64,000 nt of DNA from JBDXHU01 sp039989475 (GCA_039989475.1 JBDXHU010000002.1:744001-808000), one strand, 5' to 3'. Shown: positions 1-8,772, counted from the stretch's first letter. Made by a program: numbers and translations. Notes: generated from the sequence alone by a model not told the origin.

Positions 1-666
1 AAGCGCGAAGTCAAATCCCGCTCGCACATTCAGCGAGTCGTCATTGAAATCGGTATCGGAGGCGCCAGCGAACTCAAACAACAGCTCCCAACGAGAGGTA
101 ATGCTGTGGGCAAGGGCCACACCGTACTCCCACTGATCGCGGGCGTTTTCTGCGCTGGCGTAAGCGAGCATGGTGTTGATGCGCCAGGCGGGATCGAGCT
201 GGTATTCAGCAGCAACGGGAATCAGGGCCACGTCGCCTTCATCACCCACACCCTTAATCGCGTTGGCACGGGTAACACCGAAGGAGTATACCGGGGCTAG
301 CGCCAGCTGCAGTTTGCCCTCGTTCCAGAAACGCCACTTGGCACCAATCTCCAGGTTGCCGAATTCCGAGTCGGAACTGCCATCGTCGCTATCGATGTAC
401 ACGTAGGGGTAGGCCGCCGCAATCTGAAGCTTGTCTTCGATTATCCCCAGCGATATATCCAGCATCGGGACCTGGTAGGTGTCCACGTTGCCGCTAGAAG
501 AAGCACTGGTCGCCGCAATGACTTCCCACTCCCCCGCCCCCAGTATGCCCGGGTCTTCAGTCGCCAGTGGCGGCCCCGCTAGCGCGGGAAGCGAAGCGGA
601 TAAAATACAAAGCGCCAGCGTATAGCGGTGATAAGGCTTGCAATAACTGAGTATCGAGACATCCAT
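1..666 (-). CDS. Outer-membrane channel-like protein (Phenol_MetA_deg type), 3' truncated by window edge
   Basis: The reading frame is open from an ATG at 666 to the window edge, so the C-terminus is missing; 222 residues are visible. The N-terminus is a signal peptide: a hydrophobic run after KPYHRY ending in LPALA. The mature protein starts GPPLATEDPG, a start seen in the PF13557 family of putative outer-membrane transporters linked to catabolic clusters. The rest alternates polar and hydrophobic residues with many aromatic residues, as in a beta-barrel. The role, passage of hydrophobic or aromatic substrates through the outer membrane, is inferred from the family. A promoter (TTGTCA, 17 bp, TAAACT) sits directly upstream and overlaps a 13-bp element that also lies before the catabolic operon at 13655. 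The family call is fairly good; the substrate is unknown. Confidence 0.72.
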   Translation of the reverse strand, partial: MDVSILSYCKPYHRYTLALCILSASLPALAGPPLATEDPGILGAGEWEVIAATSASSSGNVDTYQVPMLDISLGIIEDKLQIAAAYPYVYIDSDDGSSDSEFGNLEIGAKWRFWNEGKLQLALAPVYSFGVTRANAIKGVGDEGDVALIPVAAEYQLDPAWRINTMLAYASAENARDQWEYGVALAHSITSRWELLFEFAGASDTDFNDDSLNVRAGFDFAL

Positions 667-689
667 GCTCAAATAGTTTACCCAGCGCG

Positions 690-702
690 ATTGCCGCTGA
701 CA
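690..702 (-). promoter_or_regulatory. 13-bp element TGTCAGCGGCAAT, copy 1
   Basis: Read on the minus strand this is TGTCAGCGGCAAT. The same 13 bases occur twice more in the window, both upstream of the catabolic operon (13738-13750 and 13784-13796). Here the element overlaps the -35 hexamer TTGTCA of the channel gene; a TAAACT -10 follows after 17 bp and the ATG lies 23 bases beyond the element. Identity as a regulator binding site is inferred. Confidence 0.5.
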
Positions 703-786
703 ATTTCAGGGATTGAAGCAAAGCCAAGCACGCCCACACAGAACCAGAATGCTCTGGGCGTGTTCCACCAATGATCGTTCAGTTGT

Positions 787-792
787 TATAGT
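787..792 (+). promoter_or_regulatory. -10 box TATAGT six bases before ATG (possible leaderless start)
   Basis: TATAGT is followed by GCAGCC and then the ATG at 799. A transcript would begin at or beside the start codon, and no Shine-Dalgarno sequence is present. No convincing -35 is visible. The same layout occurs before the genes at 2904 and 36630. Confidence 0.4.
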
Positions 793-798
793 GCAGCC

Positions 799-1341
799 AT
801 GACAAAATTCGAATTTATAGCGGTCCTGCTATCGATCATCTTCGGTCTTGGACTGACCAACCTGCTCTCGGGAATGTTGCGGGCGTTTTTCAAGAGAGAG
901 CTCACGGATACGCGACTGGCCTGGTCAATTGTTATTGGCACGCTATTGTTAGTCGATTGGTGGATGCTATTCCGCTGGAGTGACCACACTGATTGGCGCT
1001 TCCACGAATTCCTCTACCTGGTGGCCTGGTCGACGGTGCACTACCTGATGGCAGTTTCCTTATACCCCTACGGCTTTCTGACCGAGTACTCGGAGGAGCT
1101 ACAACGAAAGTTTGTGCTGACGTCAATCATGGCCATGAGCGCCCTGGATGTCGGGGAAAAGATTGTCCTGGGCACCCTCTTTGAGCCTTGGTATTACCTG
1201 GTCATGATTACGTACATTGTTGTATTTGCAGGTTTACCCCTGCTTATACCCAGGCCGCAGGTTATGCGAGCCTGCGGATGGATCCTGGCAGTAAGCGTTA
1301 TCGCATGGTCAGTGGTAGTGCGGAGCGCTTTAGGGGGTTAG
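799..1341 (+). CDS. Small integral membrane protein of unknown function
   Basis: The 180-residue protein appears to have about five or six membrane segments, near residues 5-28, 42-60, 68-92, 105-125, 130-150 and 155-177, with short polar loops. I see no catalytic motif or metal site and do not recognise the family with certainty. It stands alone: the outer-membrane channel gene diverges upstream and the FAD oxidoreductase converges downstream. A TATAGT hexamer lies six bases before the ATG with no ribosome binding site, so the mRNA may be leaderless. Confidence 0.7.
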   Translation: MTKFEFIAVLLSIIFGLGLTNLLSGMLRAFFKRELTDTRLAWSIVIGTLLLVDWWMLFRWSDHTDWRFHEFLYLVAWSTVHYLMAVSLYPYGFLTEYSEELQRKFVLTSIMAMSALDVGEKIVLGTLFEPWYYLVMITYIVVFAGLPLLIPRPQVMRACGWILAVSVIAWSVVVRSALGG

Positions 1342-1382
1342 TTAAATGGGATTCGTGACTAACTAATGAAGATAAGTGAACT

Positions 1383-1413
1383 GTCCCCAATTCCGTCCCC
1401 AATTCCCAATTCC
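1383..1413. repeat. Tandem 12-bp repeat GTCCCCAATTCC
   Basis: Two perfect tandem copies of GTCCCCAATTCC (1383-1394 and 1395-1406) are followed by a partial CAATTCC, between two convergent genes. Iterated TGTCCCCAATTCC-like strings are often found beside REP-associated transposase remnants in environmental genomes. No transposase is present here, so this would be a relic at most. Confidence 0.5.
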
Positions 1414-2717
1414 TAGAGGTAATCCAGGGCCTTGTAGTACAGCATCCCAAGAGCCATGCCCGGGCGCCTCAGCAGTTTGCCACCGGGAAACGGCCAGTGA
1501 TGGATGCTGGCCAGCAAGTCAGAACGTGCAGTGTCGCCGGCAATCCCCTCCGCCATGACCCGGGCCATGACGTGAGTCGGCGCCACGCCGTGGCCTGAAT
1601 AGGCCTGTATAAAATAGACATTGTCGGCCAGCTTGCCCATCTGTGGCATGCGATTGATACCAATGCCCATCTGCCCGTCCCAGCTGAATTCGATCTTCAC
1701 CCCGTCCAGCTGCGGAAAAATCTTCAGCATCTTGCGGTACATGACTTGCTCAGAGTTGCTGGGAACCAGGCCGGTATAGTTCGAGAGTCCGCCGAACAGG
1801 AGCCGGTTATCTGCCGTGCGCCGGAAATAATCCAGTGCGGTGCGCGGATCGCAAACTGCCACATCCCGGGGTAACACCGATTGCGCCAGTTCCGCCGAAA
1901 GCGGCTCGGTGGTGATCATGCAGCTGCTGGCCGGCAGTATCCGCTTGGCCAGCCGTGGTACCAGGTTTTCCATATAGGCGTTACCACAGAGCACCACCTT
2001 GCGTGCCCGCAGCTGGCCGCGCTCTGTGCGCAAGGTGACCGTTTCGCCTTGCTCGATATCCAGGACCCGGCTTTGCTCAAAAATGCGCGCACCCAGTCCG
2101 ACCGCGGCGCGGGCCTCACCCAGACACAGGTTCATCGGGTGCACGTGACCGCCGCCCTCGGCATTATAGAGACCGCCCAGGTAGGCATCAGACCCCACGA
2201 ACTGCCTGACCTCGGACCTATCCAGCAACACCACCTCGTGCGGATAGCCCTTGTCGCGCCGCTCCTGTTGGTCCTCGCGAAACCAGTTCAGGTGCCTGGG
2301 TTTCAGGGCCACGTCGCAATAGCCCCAGCGCAGGTCACAGTCGATGTCGTATTGCAGCACCCGCTCACGAATGATGTCTACACATTCGATGCCCATGCGG
2401 TAAAGTGTTTTTACACCCTGGTCGCCAATCGTCTTCCGGAACTTACTGGCATTGCTACCAAAACCACCAATGACTTGACCGCCGTTACGGCCAGTAGCAC
2501 CCCAGGCCAGGCGATTGGCTTCCACCAGCACCACCTCATAGCCGCGCTCGCACAATTCAAGTGCCGTGTTCACGCCGCTAAAGCCGCCACCCACAACGAC
2601 GATATCGGTTTCGACCTCGCCTTCGAGTATAGGGTAGTCGGCTGCCTTGTTAGCGGTCGCGGCATACCAGGAGCCGGTGTGCTCGCGGGTGTTGATGGGG
2701 TAACGCAGGCCAAACAT
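1413..2717 (-). CDS. FAD-dependent amine/amino-acid oxidoreductase (DAO family, PuuB-like)
   Basis: The 434-residue protein has the FAD-binding beta-alpha-beta motif DIVVVGGGFSGVNTALEL near residue 37, followed by an acidic strand end (VVLVEA) and the WGATGRNGGQVIGGFGS segment typical of gamma-glutamylputrescine oxidase-like flavoproteins. The C-terminal part has the SGHGVAPTH motif that closes the FAD site. These enzymes oxidise amines or amino acids to imines with FAD; the substrate cannot be read from the sequence. I chose the ATG at 2717 because GGAGA lies seven bases upstream. Longer in-frame starts would add 62 non-homologous residues and run to the start of the divergent gene at 2904. 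Confidence 0.85.
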   Translation of the reverse strand: MFGLRYPINTREHTGSWYAATANKAADYPILEGEVETDIVVVGGGFSGVNTALELCERGYEVVLVEANRLAWGATGRNGGQVIGGFGSNASKFRKTIGDQGVKTLYRMGIECVDIIRERVLQYDIDCDLRWGYCDVALKPRHLNWFREDQQERRDKGYPHEVVLLDRSEVRQFVGSDAYLGGLYNAEGGGHVHPMNLCLGEARAAVGLGARIFEQSRVLDIEQGETVTLRTERGQLRARKVVLCGNAYMENLVPRLAKRILPASSCMITTEPLSAELAQSVLPRDVAVCDPRTALDYFRRTADNRLLFGGLSNYTGLVPSNSEQVMYRKMLKIFPQLDGVKIEFSWDGQMGIGINRMPQMGKLADNVYFIQAYSGHGVAPTHVMARVMAEGIAGDTARSDLLASIHHWPFPGGKLLRRPGMALGMLYYKALDYL

Positions 2718-2891
2718 GCCATGTCTCCGAATAGTTTCGCGTCTATGGTAACAAAGGGGCGATGGTAAATAATTCTTGGCGTATAGGCGCGGTTGTGGGG
2801 CTTGCAGGGCAGCGCGTGCCGATATTGGAAGCCGGTGATTCAGCCGGCGGCCTGGCGGCCACCCGCGAACCCCACCCAACGTCTGCTGGGC

Positions 2892-2897
2892 TATAGT
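2892..2897 (+). promoter_or_regulatory. -10 box TATAGT six bases before ATG (possible leaderless start)
   Basis: TATAGT is followed by GTGCAC and the ATG at 2904. No Shine-Dalgarno sequence is visible. The spacing equals that before the gene at 799. Confidence 0.4.
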
Positions 2898-2903
2898 GTG
2901 CAC

Positions 2904-4496
2904 ATGAGAAAACAGTACGACGCCCTAATCATCGGCGGGGGCCACAATGGCCTTACCACCGCCAACTACCTGGCCATGGAAGGTCTTCGCGTCTGCGTGC
3001 TGGAGCAGCGGCATGTAGTCGGCGGCGCAGCCGTCAGCGAAGAATTTCATCCCGGCTACCGCAACTCCCTGGCATCTTACGTTGTCAGCCTCCTGCGACC
3101 TGAAGTGGTATCCGAGCTCAAGCTTGCGAAATACGGCTATGAGCCCATATTGCTGGGCAGTTCATTCTACGTGGACACTCGGGGCGACTACCTGCTGCTT
3201 AACGGTGACGACAAACATGATCGCGCCCAGCTGGAAAAGTTTTCCCAGACAGACTTTGACGCGCTGGCCCGCTTCGACACGGTCATCGAGCAAGTGGGCG
3301 ACATCCTGGCCAGGCAGTGGCTGCGCGAGCCCCCTCGCCTCTACGGCGGCGGACTCACCGACCTGCTGGCTGCGGTAAAGCTGGGTATGGATGTTTACAA
3401 GCTGGATGACAATGCGCGCTGGCGTTTGCTGCAATTTTTTATTGGCGCTCCGGACAGCATCATTGAAAGCTGGTTTGAGAGCGACAAGGTCAAGGCCATG
3501 GTCGCGGCCCATATACTGCCGGCAAACTATGCCTCGCTACAACAGCCGGGGGCCAGCCTGGCCATGTTGCATCACGCGGTCGGTGAGATCGAGGGACGCA
3601 AGGGTGCCTGGGGCCTGGTTCGCGGCGGCATGGGCACTATTACCCAGGCCATGGCGTCATCAGCAAAGGAAAAAGGCGTCGAGATCCGTACTGCTGCTGC
3701 GGTAGAAAAAATACTGCTTGAGCAAGGCGCCGCGGTGGGGGTACGCCTGGCTGGCGGCGAGGAACTGCTTTCTCCCGTCGTTGCCGCAAACACCGACCCC
3801 AAGCGCACCTTCCTGACGCTACTGGGCGAGGAGCACCTGCCTCCGGGCTTCGCCCGGGATATCAAAGCGTTCCGCCAGGAGTCCGCTTCCCTGCGCATGA
3901 ACCTCGCCCTGAAGGGGCTGCCCGAGTTCGCTTGCCTGCCAGGAGCCAGTGAGGGTGAGCACCTGCGTAGCAGCATCACTTTTATCGAGAGCAAGGATCA
4001 TGTCGAGGAGGCCTACCGGTCATCCCGGGCGGGCATTCCCGCCGACCCCCCGATCATTGAAGCAATTATCCCCAGCATCCTGGATGACAGTCTCACTGAC
4101 GTTGCCGGCACGCATGTGATGAGCCTGCTGTGCAAATACATGCCCTATGACCTGGCAGAGGGGCGACAGTGGGATACCGAGAAACCCGCCGTCGTGCAGG
4201 CCATTCTCGATCATGTCACACGCTTCATTCCCAATCTTCCCGACATCCTGGAAGCTCACCAGTGCCTGACACCACTGGACCTGGAGCGCTTGTTCGGCAT
4301 GACGCGCGGCGATATCTGTCACGGGCGACTGGAACCCGACCAGCTGTTCAGCGCCCGCCCCCATCCCGACGCCGCCCAGTATGCTACACCGGTGCCCGGC
4401 CTCTACCTGTGTGGCTCCGGCACACATCCCGGCGGCGGCGTCACCGGTGCCCCGGGTCGCAATGCGGCGCAGCGAATCCTGAAAGACAGGCGCTAA
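2904..4496 (+). CDS. Phytoene dehydrogenase-like FAD oxidoreductase (COG1233, PYROXD2-like)
   Basis: The 530-residue protein opens with DALIIGGGHNGLTTANYLA, a Rossmann FAD site, then VCVLEQRHVVGGAAVSEE, the conserved segment of the phytoene-desaturase/PYROXD2 family. The C-terminus has LYLCGSGTHPGGGVTGAPGRNAA, the closing FAD motif of these enzymes. No carotenoid genes are near, so a pigment role is unsupported; many bacterial members have unknown substrates. The start is the ATG at 2904, because an upstream extension has no homology and lacks a ribosome site. It is divergent from the DAO-family oxidase, with 186 bases between them. Confidence 0.85.
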   Translation: MRKQYDALIIGGGHNGLTTANYLAMEGLRVCVLEQRHVVGGAAVSEEFHPGYRNSLASYVVSLLRPEVVSELKLAKYGYEPILLGSSFYVDTRGDYLLLNGDDKHDRAQLEKFSQTDFDALARFDTVIEQVGDILARQWLREPPRLYGGGLTDLLAAVKLGMDVYKLDDNARWRLLQFFIGAPDSIIESWFESDKVKAMVAAHILPANYASLQQPGASLAMLHHAVGEIEGRKGAWGLVRGGMGTITQAMASSAKEKGVEIRTAAAVEKILLEQGAAVGVRLAGGEELLSPVVAANTDPKRTFLTLLGEEHLPPGFARDIKAFRQESASLRMNLALKGLPEFACLPGASEGEHLRSSITFIESKDHVEEAYRSSRAGIPADPPIIEAIIPSILDDSLTDVAGTHVMSLLCKYMPYDLAEGRQWDTEKPAVVQAILDHVTRFIPNLPDILEAHQCLTPLDLERLFGMTRGDICHGRLEPDQLFSARPHPDAAQYATPVPGLYLCGSGTHPGGGVTGAPGRNAAQRILKDRR

Positions 4497-4682
4497 TCAG
4501 CTGCGGGAATGAAGCACCAACCCGGCCCAATAATTCAGCTTATCAATTCAGGTCGCCGCTCACAGTCTTCCCCTATGAGATGCGAAAGACATATCTCGCC
4601 TGCCGCTGGCAGCGACGCCTGCAGCCAAGTGCTATTATCAGCTGGATATCAGGAGAGCTAGCGAAAACAAAGGTGGCCTGTT

Positions 4683-5033
4683 ATGAGCGAGAACAACAAC
4701 ATCAACTACGTGGAGTTTGCGGTGCGCGACCTGGCGGCAACGAAACAATTCTTCCAGGCGGCTTTTGGCTGGGAGTTTGTGGACTACGGCCCGGACTACG
4801 CATCCTTCCAGGGCCGGGGTATAGACGGTGGTTTCTTCAGGTCCGAGCAGGTCGCCACGACCACCGAGGGCGCCGCCCTGATTGTTCTCTATGCGGAGGA
4901 CCTGGAGGCGAGCCAGGCCCGGGTCGAACAAGCTGGAGGCAAGGTCGTAAAACCGATTTTCAGCTTCCCCGGCGGCCGCCGCTTTCACTTTAGCGAACCC
5001 GGCGGCAATGAACTGGCAGTCTGGTCTGAATAG
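4683..5033 (+). CDS. VOC-family (glyoxalase/bleomycin resistance-like) protein
   Basis: The protein has 116 residues, one VOC unit in length. It begins INYVEFAVRDLAATKQFFQAAFGW, the usual opening beta-strand and helix of the fold, and ends with RRFHFSEPGGNELAVWSE, the metal-site strand of the second half. Members are lyases, isomerases or dioxygenases acting as dimers; the reaction is not predictable. A good ribosome site (AAAGGTGG) precedes the ATG. The following small gene starts 20 bases later and may be co-transcribed. Confidence 0.88.
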   Translation: MSENNNINYVEFAVRDLAATKQFFQAAFGWEFVDYGPDYASFQGRGIDGGFFRSEQVATTTEGAALIVLYAEDLEASQARVEQAGGKVVKPIFSFPGGRRFHFSEPGGNELAVWSE

Positions 5034-5053
5034 GACTGCAAGCAAGCCCGGAC

Positions 5054-5281
5054 ATGAAACAAGCCCCGCAGGACTTTAGCTACCTGAGCACGAAAGACGG
5101 TCGTGTGCAGATATTTCGTGCGGGCAAGTTAGCGAGTGTGTTGCGCGGTCGCGATGCCGAGCGCTTCCTGAACCGAATAGAATCGAAGTCAGGGGAGCAG
5201 GCCCAGATCGAAATGGCCCGGGCCACGGGCCAGTTCAAGTTTGGCAATGAACGCATGGGCAAGAACAGCCGCAAGCGCTAA
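5054..5281 (+). CDS. Small conserved-looking protein of unknown function
   Basis: The 75-residue basic protein contains a mid-section like GRVQIFRAGKLASVLRG and a C-terminus rich in Lys and Arg (GKNSRKR). I do not recognise a family. The basic tail and short alpha/beta pattern would suit a nucleic-acid-associated protein, but this is only a guess. It follows the VOC gene by 20 bases on the same strand and converges on the isomerase gene. No strong ribosome site is visible, so coupling to the upstream gene is possible. Confidence 0.6.
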   Translation: MKQAPQDFSYLSTKDGRVQIFRAGKLASVLRGRDAERFLNRIESKSGEQAQIEMARATGQFKFGNERMGKNSRKR

Positions 5282-5290
5282 AGCACTCCG

Positions 5291-6061
5291 CTACGGCTTG
5301 CGGAAGTTGGGCGCCCGCTTCTCCATGAAGGCCATAATGGCTTCAATATTCTCCGCTGAGCCGGCCTGTCGCGCCATGGCAGCGTCTTCCGCCTCCAATG
5401 CCGCGGCGATATGCGCCTCGTGAGGCAGCCGCAGTGTGGCCTTGATCTCCCGCAATGAATTAACCGGCCATTGGGCGATCTCTGTGGCTTTCTCCAGCGC
5501 CGCCTCCAACAGACTTTCGTCGGGGTAACAACGGGCAGCGATACCGGTCTCCACCGCGCGCTCGGCGTTGATCCACTCCGCCGTGTAAAACAACTCGGCA
5601 GCCTGCTGGGCGCCGATGTTGGCTTGCAACATGTAGCTGGATGCAAACTCGGGAGCTAGTCCCAGCGATGCAAAAGGCAGCCGCATACGCAAACCCTCCC
5701 CCACGTAGCAGATGTCGGCATGGAACAGGATAGTGGCGCCGCCACCTACAGCGATGCCGGTAGCGGCCCCAATCCAGGGCTTGCCAAAGCCCGCCACCGC
5801 CCTGGCGCAGGCGCCAAAGGGATGCTCCTCAGTGGTTTCGGCGTCGCCAGCACCAAAGCTCGCCAGGTCGACACCCGCGGAGAAGCAGCCTCCCGAGCCG
5901 GTCAGCACCAGGCAGTTAATAGTGTCATCGGCATCTGCCGCACGGAAGGCCTCGGCCAGGGCCAGCCACATTTCGTTATTGATCGCGTTTTTCTTTTGCG
6001 CCCGGTTGAGGGTAAGCAAGCGCACACCGTCGCGGTCTTCACTGAGCAGGAATTCAGACAT
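5291..6061 (-). CDS. Crotonase-fold enoyl-CoA isomerase (ECI2-like)
   Basis: The 256-residue protein has the crotonase oxyanion motifs GCFSAGVDLASF (about residues 57-68) and AATGIAVGGGATILFHAD. The segment LGLAPEFASSYML matches the LGxxPExxSSY pattern of delta3,delta2-enoyl-CoA isomerases of the ECI2 type, where that Glu is catalytic. The Glu pair of true hydratases is not seen. It probably moves double bonds so that unsaturated acyl-CoAs can enter beta-oxidation. It is the last gene of the eight-gene minus-strand operon, 14 bases after the nitroreductase. The family is sure; isomerase rather than hydratase activity is inferred from the motif. Confidence 0.85.
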   Translation of the reverse strand: MSEFLLSEDRDGVRLLTLNRAQKKNAINNEMWLALAEAFRAADADDTINCLVLTGSGGCFSAGVDLASFGAGDAETTEEHPFGACARAVAGFGKPWIGAATGIAVGGGATILFHADICYVGEGLRMRLPFASLGLAPEFASSYMLQANIGAQQAAELFYTAEWINAERAVETGIAARCYPDESLLEAALEKATEIAQWPVNSLREIKATLRLPHEAHIAAALEAEDAAMARQAGSAENIEAIMAFMEKRAPNFRKP

Positions 6062-6075
6062 GAGGTCTCCGCTGT

Positions 6076-6762
6076 CTAGGCGTGGAAGTGCACGATATCG
6101 GCCAGAGCTCCGCGGTCGGTGCGACAGCGATTTGAGTCGTGCCCGGTGTCCTCATAACCAAAGGAGAGGCCGAACAAGAGTTTGTTGCCAGAGTCGACGC
6201 CCAGGGTCTCACGAATCAAATCGGCCTGGAAGCTGAGGGCGGTCTGCGGGCAGCAGGCCAGGCCGTGGGCCACCATGGAAAGCATCAGGGTTTGTGCATA
6301 CATGCCGAGGTCGCAGGCCTCACGCAAGCCGAAGGGTTCGGGCAGGAACAGGAAGGCTACATGCGGCGCATCAAAAAAGGTGAAATTGCGCATAAAAGCA
6401 GCATTGCGCTTGTCCTTTTCCTCGCGCTTTATCCCCATGGCATCGTACAGCGCTTGCGCAGCGGCGTACTGTCGCTCCTTGTAGACGCCGTCATACTTGC
6501 CGTCATAGGGGAAGTCCATGGTGAACTCTCCCTTCATGAACGCACCGGGCATGACGCTGCGCAGTTGTTCAATCACCTCACCGGAGGCCACGTGCACTTG
6601 CCAGGGCTGGGTATTGCAATTGGATGGCGCGCGCAGGGCTACGCCAAACACCTCATCGAGCACTGCCTGCGACACGGGCTCCGGTTTGAAGCCACGGGCG
6701 GACTTGCGGCTGTCGACGATGCTGGCAAATACTTCAGCTGACTCTGTCTCTGGTTCTGACAT
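6076..6762 (-). CDS. Nitroreductase-family FMN oxidoreductase
   Basis: The 228-residue protein has the nitroreductase features: an SRKSARGFKPEPV opening with the FMN-phosphate-binding Arg-Ser region, then APSNCNTQPWQVHV, the most conserved segment of the family, and a C-terminal LLFGLSFGYED. It would reduce a nitro, quinone or enone group with NAD(P)H and FMN. In an acyl-CoA operon an enone or enoyl reductase role is conceivable, but the sequence does not prove it. It starts two bases after the racemase gene ends, so the two are translationally linked. Confidence 0.88.
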   Translation of the reverse strand: MSEPETESAEVFASIVDSRKSARGFKPEPVSQAVLDEVFGVALRAPSNCNTQPWQVHVASGEVIEQLRSVMPGAFMKGEFTMDFPYDGKYDGVYKERQYAAAQALYDAMGIKREEKDKRNAAFMRNFTFFDAPHVAFLFLPEPFGLREACDLGMYAQTLMLSMVAHGLACCPQTALSFQADLIRETLGVDSGNKLLFGLSFGYEDTGHDSNRCRTDRGALADIVHFHA

Positions 6763-6764
6763 AG

Positions 6765-7922
6765 CTAGGCAACGGCTCCTGATGATTTAAGTTCGGCAAT
6801 GGTAGCAGCTTCCAGACCCAGTTCGGCAAGAATGCTGTCACTGTCGGTACCAGGCGTCACCGGCAGAATACCCACCTCCCCCGGCGTCCGACTGAAGCGC
6901 GGCGCCGGTGCGGTTTGGACTGCCCCCTGCACATCGACGAAAGAGCCCCGCGCCTGGTTGTGGTGATGCAGTGGCGCCTCGTCTATCGACAAAACCGGGG
7001 CAAAACAGACATCAGTTCCCTCCATGATCTCGCACCATTCAGCGCGAGTCCTGGTGGCGATGCGGGCGGCAATCTCCTGCTTTAGTATCGGCCACTGGCT
7101 TTTATCGAACTGGGCGGCGAAGTCGATCTGCGTGGACTCCATGCCCAGCTTCTCCATCAGCAAGGCATAGAACTGCGGCTCGATTGAGCCGATGGAAACC
7201 CACTCTCCATCGGCACACTCATAGGTATCGTAGTAATGGGAACCGCCATCGAGCATATTGGCCTGGCGCTGGCTTCCATCCCACAGGCCGATACCGGCAA
7301 AACCCTGGATGGCCGCCATCAATGAGATCACACCATCGGTAATCGCTGCATCTACTACCTGGCCCTGACCCGAGCTGGCGCGCTCGAACAGGGCCGCCAA
7401 TATTCCCATCACCAGGTACAGTGAGCCACCACCAAAGTCCCCCAACAGGTTCAGCGGCGGCACCGGGCCGGAATCCTGGCGACCGATAGCCGCCAGCGCA
7501 CCGGTGATAGCGATGTAATTAATATCATGGCCTGCTGCCTGGGCCAGCGGCCCGTGCTGGCCCCAGCCGGTCATGCGTGCATACACCAGGCGTGGGTTGC
7601 GGGCCAGGCAAACATCCGGGCCGAGGCCTAACTTTTCCATCACGCCGGGCCGAAAACCTTCCGTCAACACATCAGCGCCCCGAATCAATTTGAGCACCGT
7701 TTCCACACCGGCGGGGTCTTTCAGGTTAACCGCAATCGAGCGGCGTCCGCGCTGCAGCACATCAGCGGGATTATCGGTGGCACCAAGGGCGCCGCCGCCG
7801 GGCCGATCCACCCGTATGACGTCGGCGCCAAGGTCTGCCAGCAGCATGCAGGCAAATGGTCCGGGGCCAATGCCCGCCATTTCAATCACTTTCAAGCCGG
7901 CCAGTGGTCCCGCCATGGTCAT
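6765..7922 (-). CDS. Alpha-methylacyl-CoA racemase (CaiB/BaiF family)
   Basis: This 385-residue class III CoA-transferase-fold protein has racemase-type motifs: AGHDINYIAITGAL, which carries the catalytic His, LLGDFGGGSLYLVMGI, which carries the catalytic Asp, and YYDTYECADGEWVSIGSIEP, all close to AMACR/MCR. These enzymes interconvert 2R- and 2S-methylacyl-CoA, a step needed to beta-oxidise methyl-branched chains such as sterol side chains, bile acids or phytanate. The position inside an acyl-CoA catabolic operon supports this. Two start codons (7922 and 7916) are possible; both give the same domain. Confidence 0.9.
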   Translation of the reverse strand: MTMAGPLAGLKVIEMAGIGPGPFACMLLADLGADVIRVDRPGGGALGATDNPADVLQRGRRSIAVNLKDPAGVETVLKLIRGADVLTEGFRPGVMEKLGLGPDVCLARNPRLVYARMTGWGQHGPLAQAAGHDINYIAITGALAAIGRQDSGPVPPLNLLGDFGGGSLYLVMGILAALFERASSGQGQVVDAAITDGVISLMAAIQGFAGIGLWDGSQRQANMLDGGSHYYDTYECADGEWVSIGSIEPQFYALLMEKLGMESTQIDFAAQFDKSQWPILKQEIAARIATRTRAEWCEIMEGTDVCFAPVLSIDEAPLHHHNQARGSFVDVQGAVQTAPAPRFSRTPGEVGILPVTPGTDSDSILAELGLEAATIAELKSSGAVA

Positions 7923-7932
7923 TCTCCTCTAG

Positions 7933-8751
7933 CTATTCACCCTTGAAGACGGCCTTGCGCTTTTCCTTGAAGGCACGCATGCCCTCTTTCGCATCAGCAG
8001 AAGCAAACACCGGCGTGGCCAGTTCATCGGAGGCGGACATGGCCTCATCTTCGGACATACATTCCTGGTGCTCGCGCAGAGATTTAGTGACGGCCTTTAC
8101 CGCCAGGGGTCCGTTTTCACAGATCCGGGCCGCAATCTTCTGTGCCTCGGCCAGTGATTGACCTTTCGGTACGACGCGGTTTATCAGGCCGAAATCCAGC
8201 GCCTGTTGTGCACTGATATGCTCACCCAGCAGCAGCACCTCTGCCGCCAGGCAGTAAGGTATTTGCCGGCGCAAGCGGATGGTGGAGCCGGACATCGGGT
8301 AGAGCCCGCGAGCCACCTCTGTGACACCAAAGATCGCGTCCTCTGCGCCTACCCGGATATCGGTGCCTTGCAGTATCTCGGTACCACCGGCCAGGGCGTA
8401 ACCTTCCACCGCCAGGATCAGCGGCTTGCAGGGGCGGTTGTCGCGCAGCAGTGCCTGCCAGTGAACATTGGGCACCGTCGCCATTAACTCCATGAACTCT
8501 TCGGTAGAGCGCTGCTGGCCCTCGGCGCCGGCTTTCAGGTCCATACCGGCACAAAAGGTATCACCGTTGGCGGTGAGGATTGCGCAGTACAGTTCATCGT
8601 CTTCATCCAGCAAACGCCAGGCCTTGTACATACCCAGCAGCATTTCCGGACTAAAAGCGTTCTTGGCCTCCGGCCGGTTCAGCGTCACCGTCATGACATG
8701 GCCGTCTTTCTCAACAATGCAGTTCTCGGTACTGATATCCAGTTCGGCCAT
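7933..8751 (-). CDS. Enoyl-CoA hydratase (crotonase family)
   Basis: The 272-residue protein has the crotonase signature: LNRPEAKNAFSPEM, then DTFCAGMDLKAG and VEGYALAGGTEILQGTD for the oxyanion hole. Both hydratase glutamates appear to be present, in FGVTEVARGLYPMSGS and in CLAAEVLLLGE. It would hydrate trans-2-enoyl-CoA to 3-hydroxyacyl-CoA. The length and composition are similar to EchA19-type hydratases of steroid side-chain degradation, though the exact substrate is inferred from neighbours only. It lies 10 bases before the racemase gene. Confidence 0.9.
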   Translation of the reverse strand: MAELDISTENCIVEKDGHVMTVTLNRPEAKNAFSPEMLLGMYKAWRLLDEDDELYCAILTANGDTFCAGMDLKAGAEGQQRSTEEFMELMATVPNVHWQALLRDNRPCKPLILAVEGYALAGGTEILQGTDIRVGAEDAIFGVTEVARGLYPMSGSTIRLRRQIPYCLAAEVLLLGEHISAQQALDFGLINRVVPKGQSLAEAQKIAARICENGPLAVKAVTKSLREHQECMSEDEAMSASDELATPVFASADAKEGMRAFKEKRKAVFKGE

Positions 8752-8772
8752 GCTCTCTCTCCTGCTACAAAC

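Noticed and set aside
1881..2768. Long open frame on the plus strand (295 codons) antisense to the DAO-family oxidase
   Set aside because: It mirrors a clearly conserved flavoprotein gene, has no recognisable domain and no ribosome site.
2718..2903. N-terminal extension of the DAO-family oxidase up to 2903
   Set aside because: The extra 62 residues have no flavoprotein features, and a good ribosome site precedes the ATG at 2717.
4169..4993. Plus-strand open frame of 274 codons spanning the end of the COG1233 gene and the VOC gene
   Set aside because: It overlaps two real genes in another frame, and its translation is an Arg/Pro/Gly-rich shadow.
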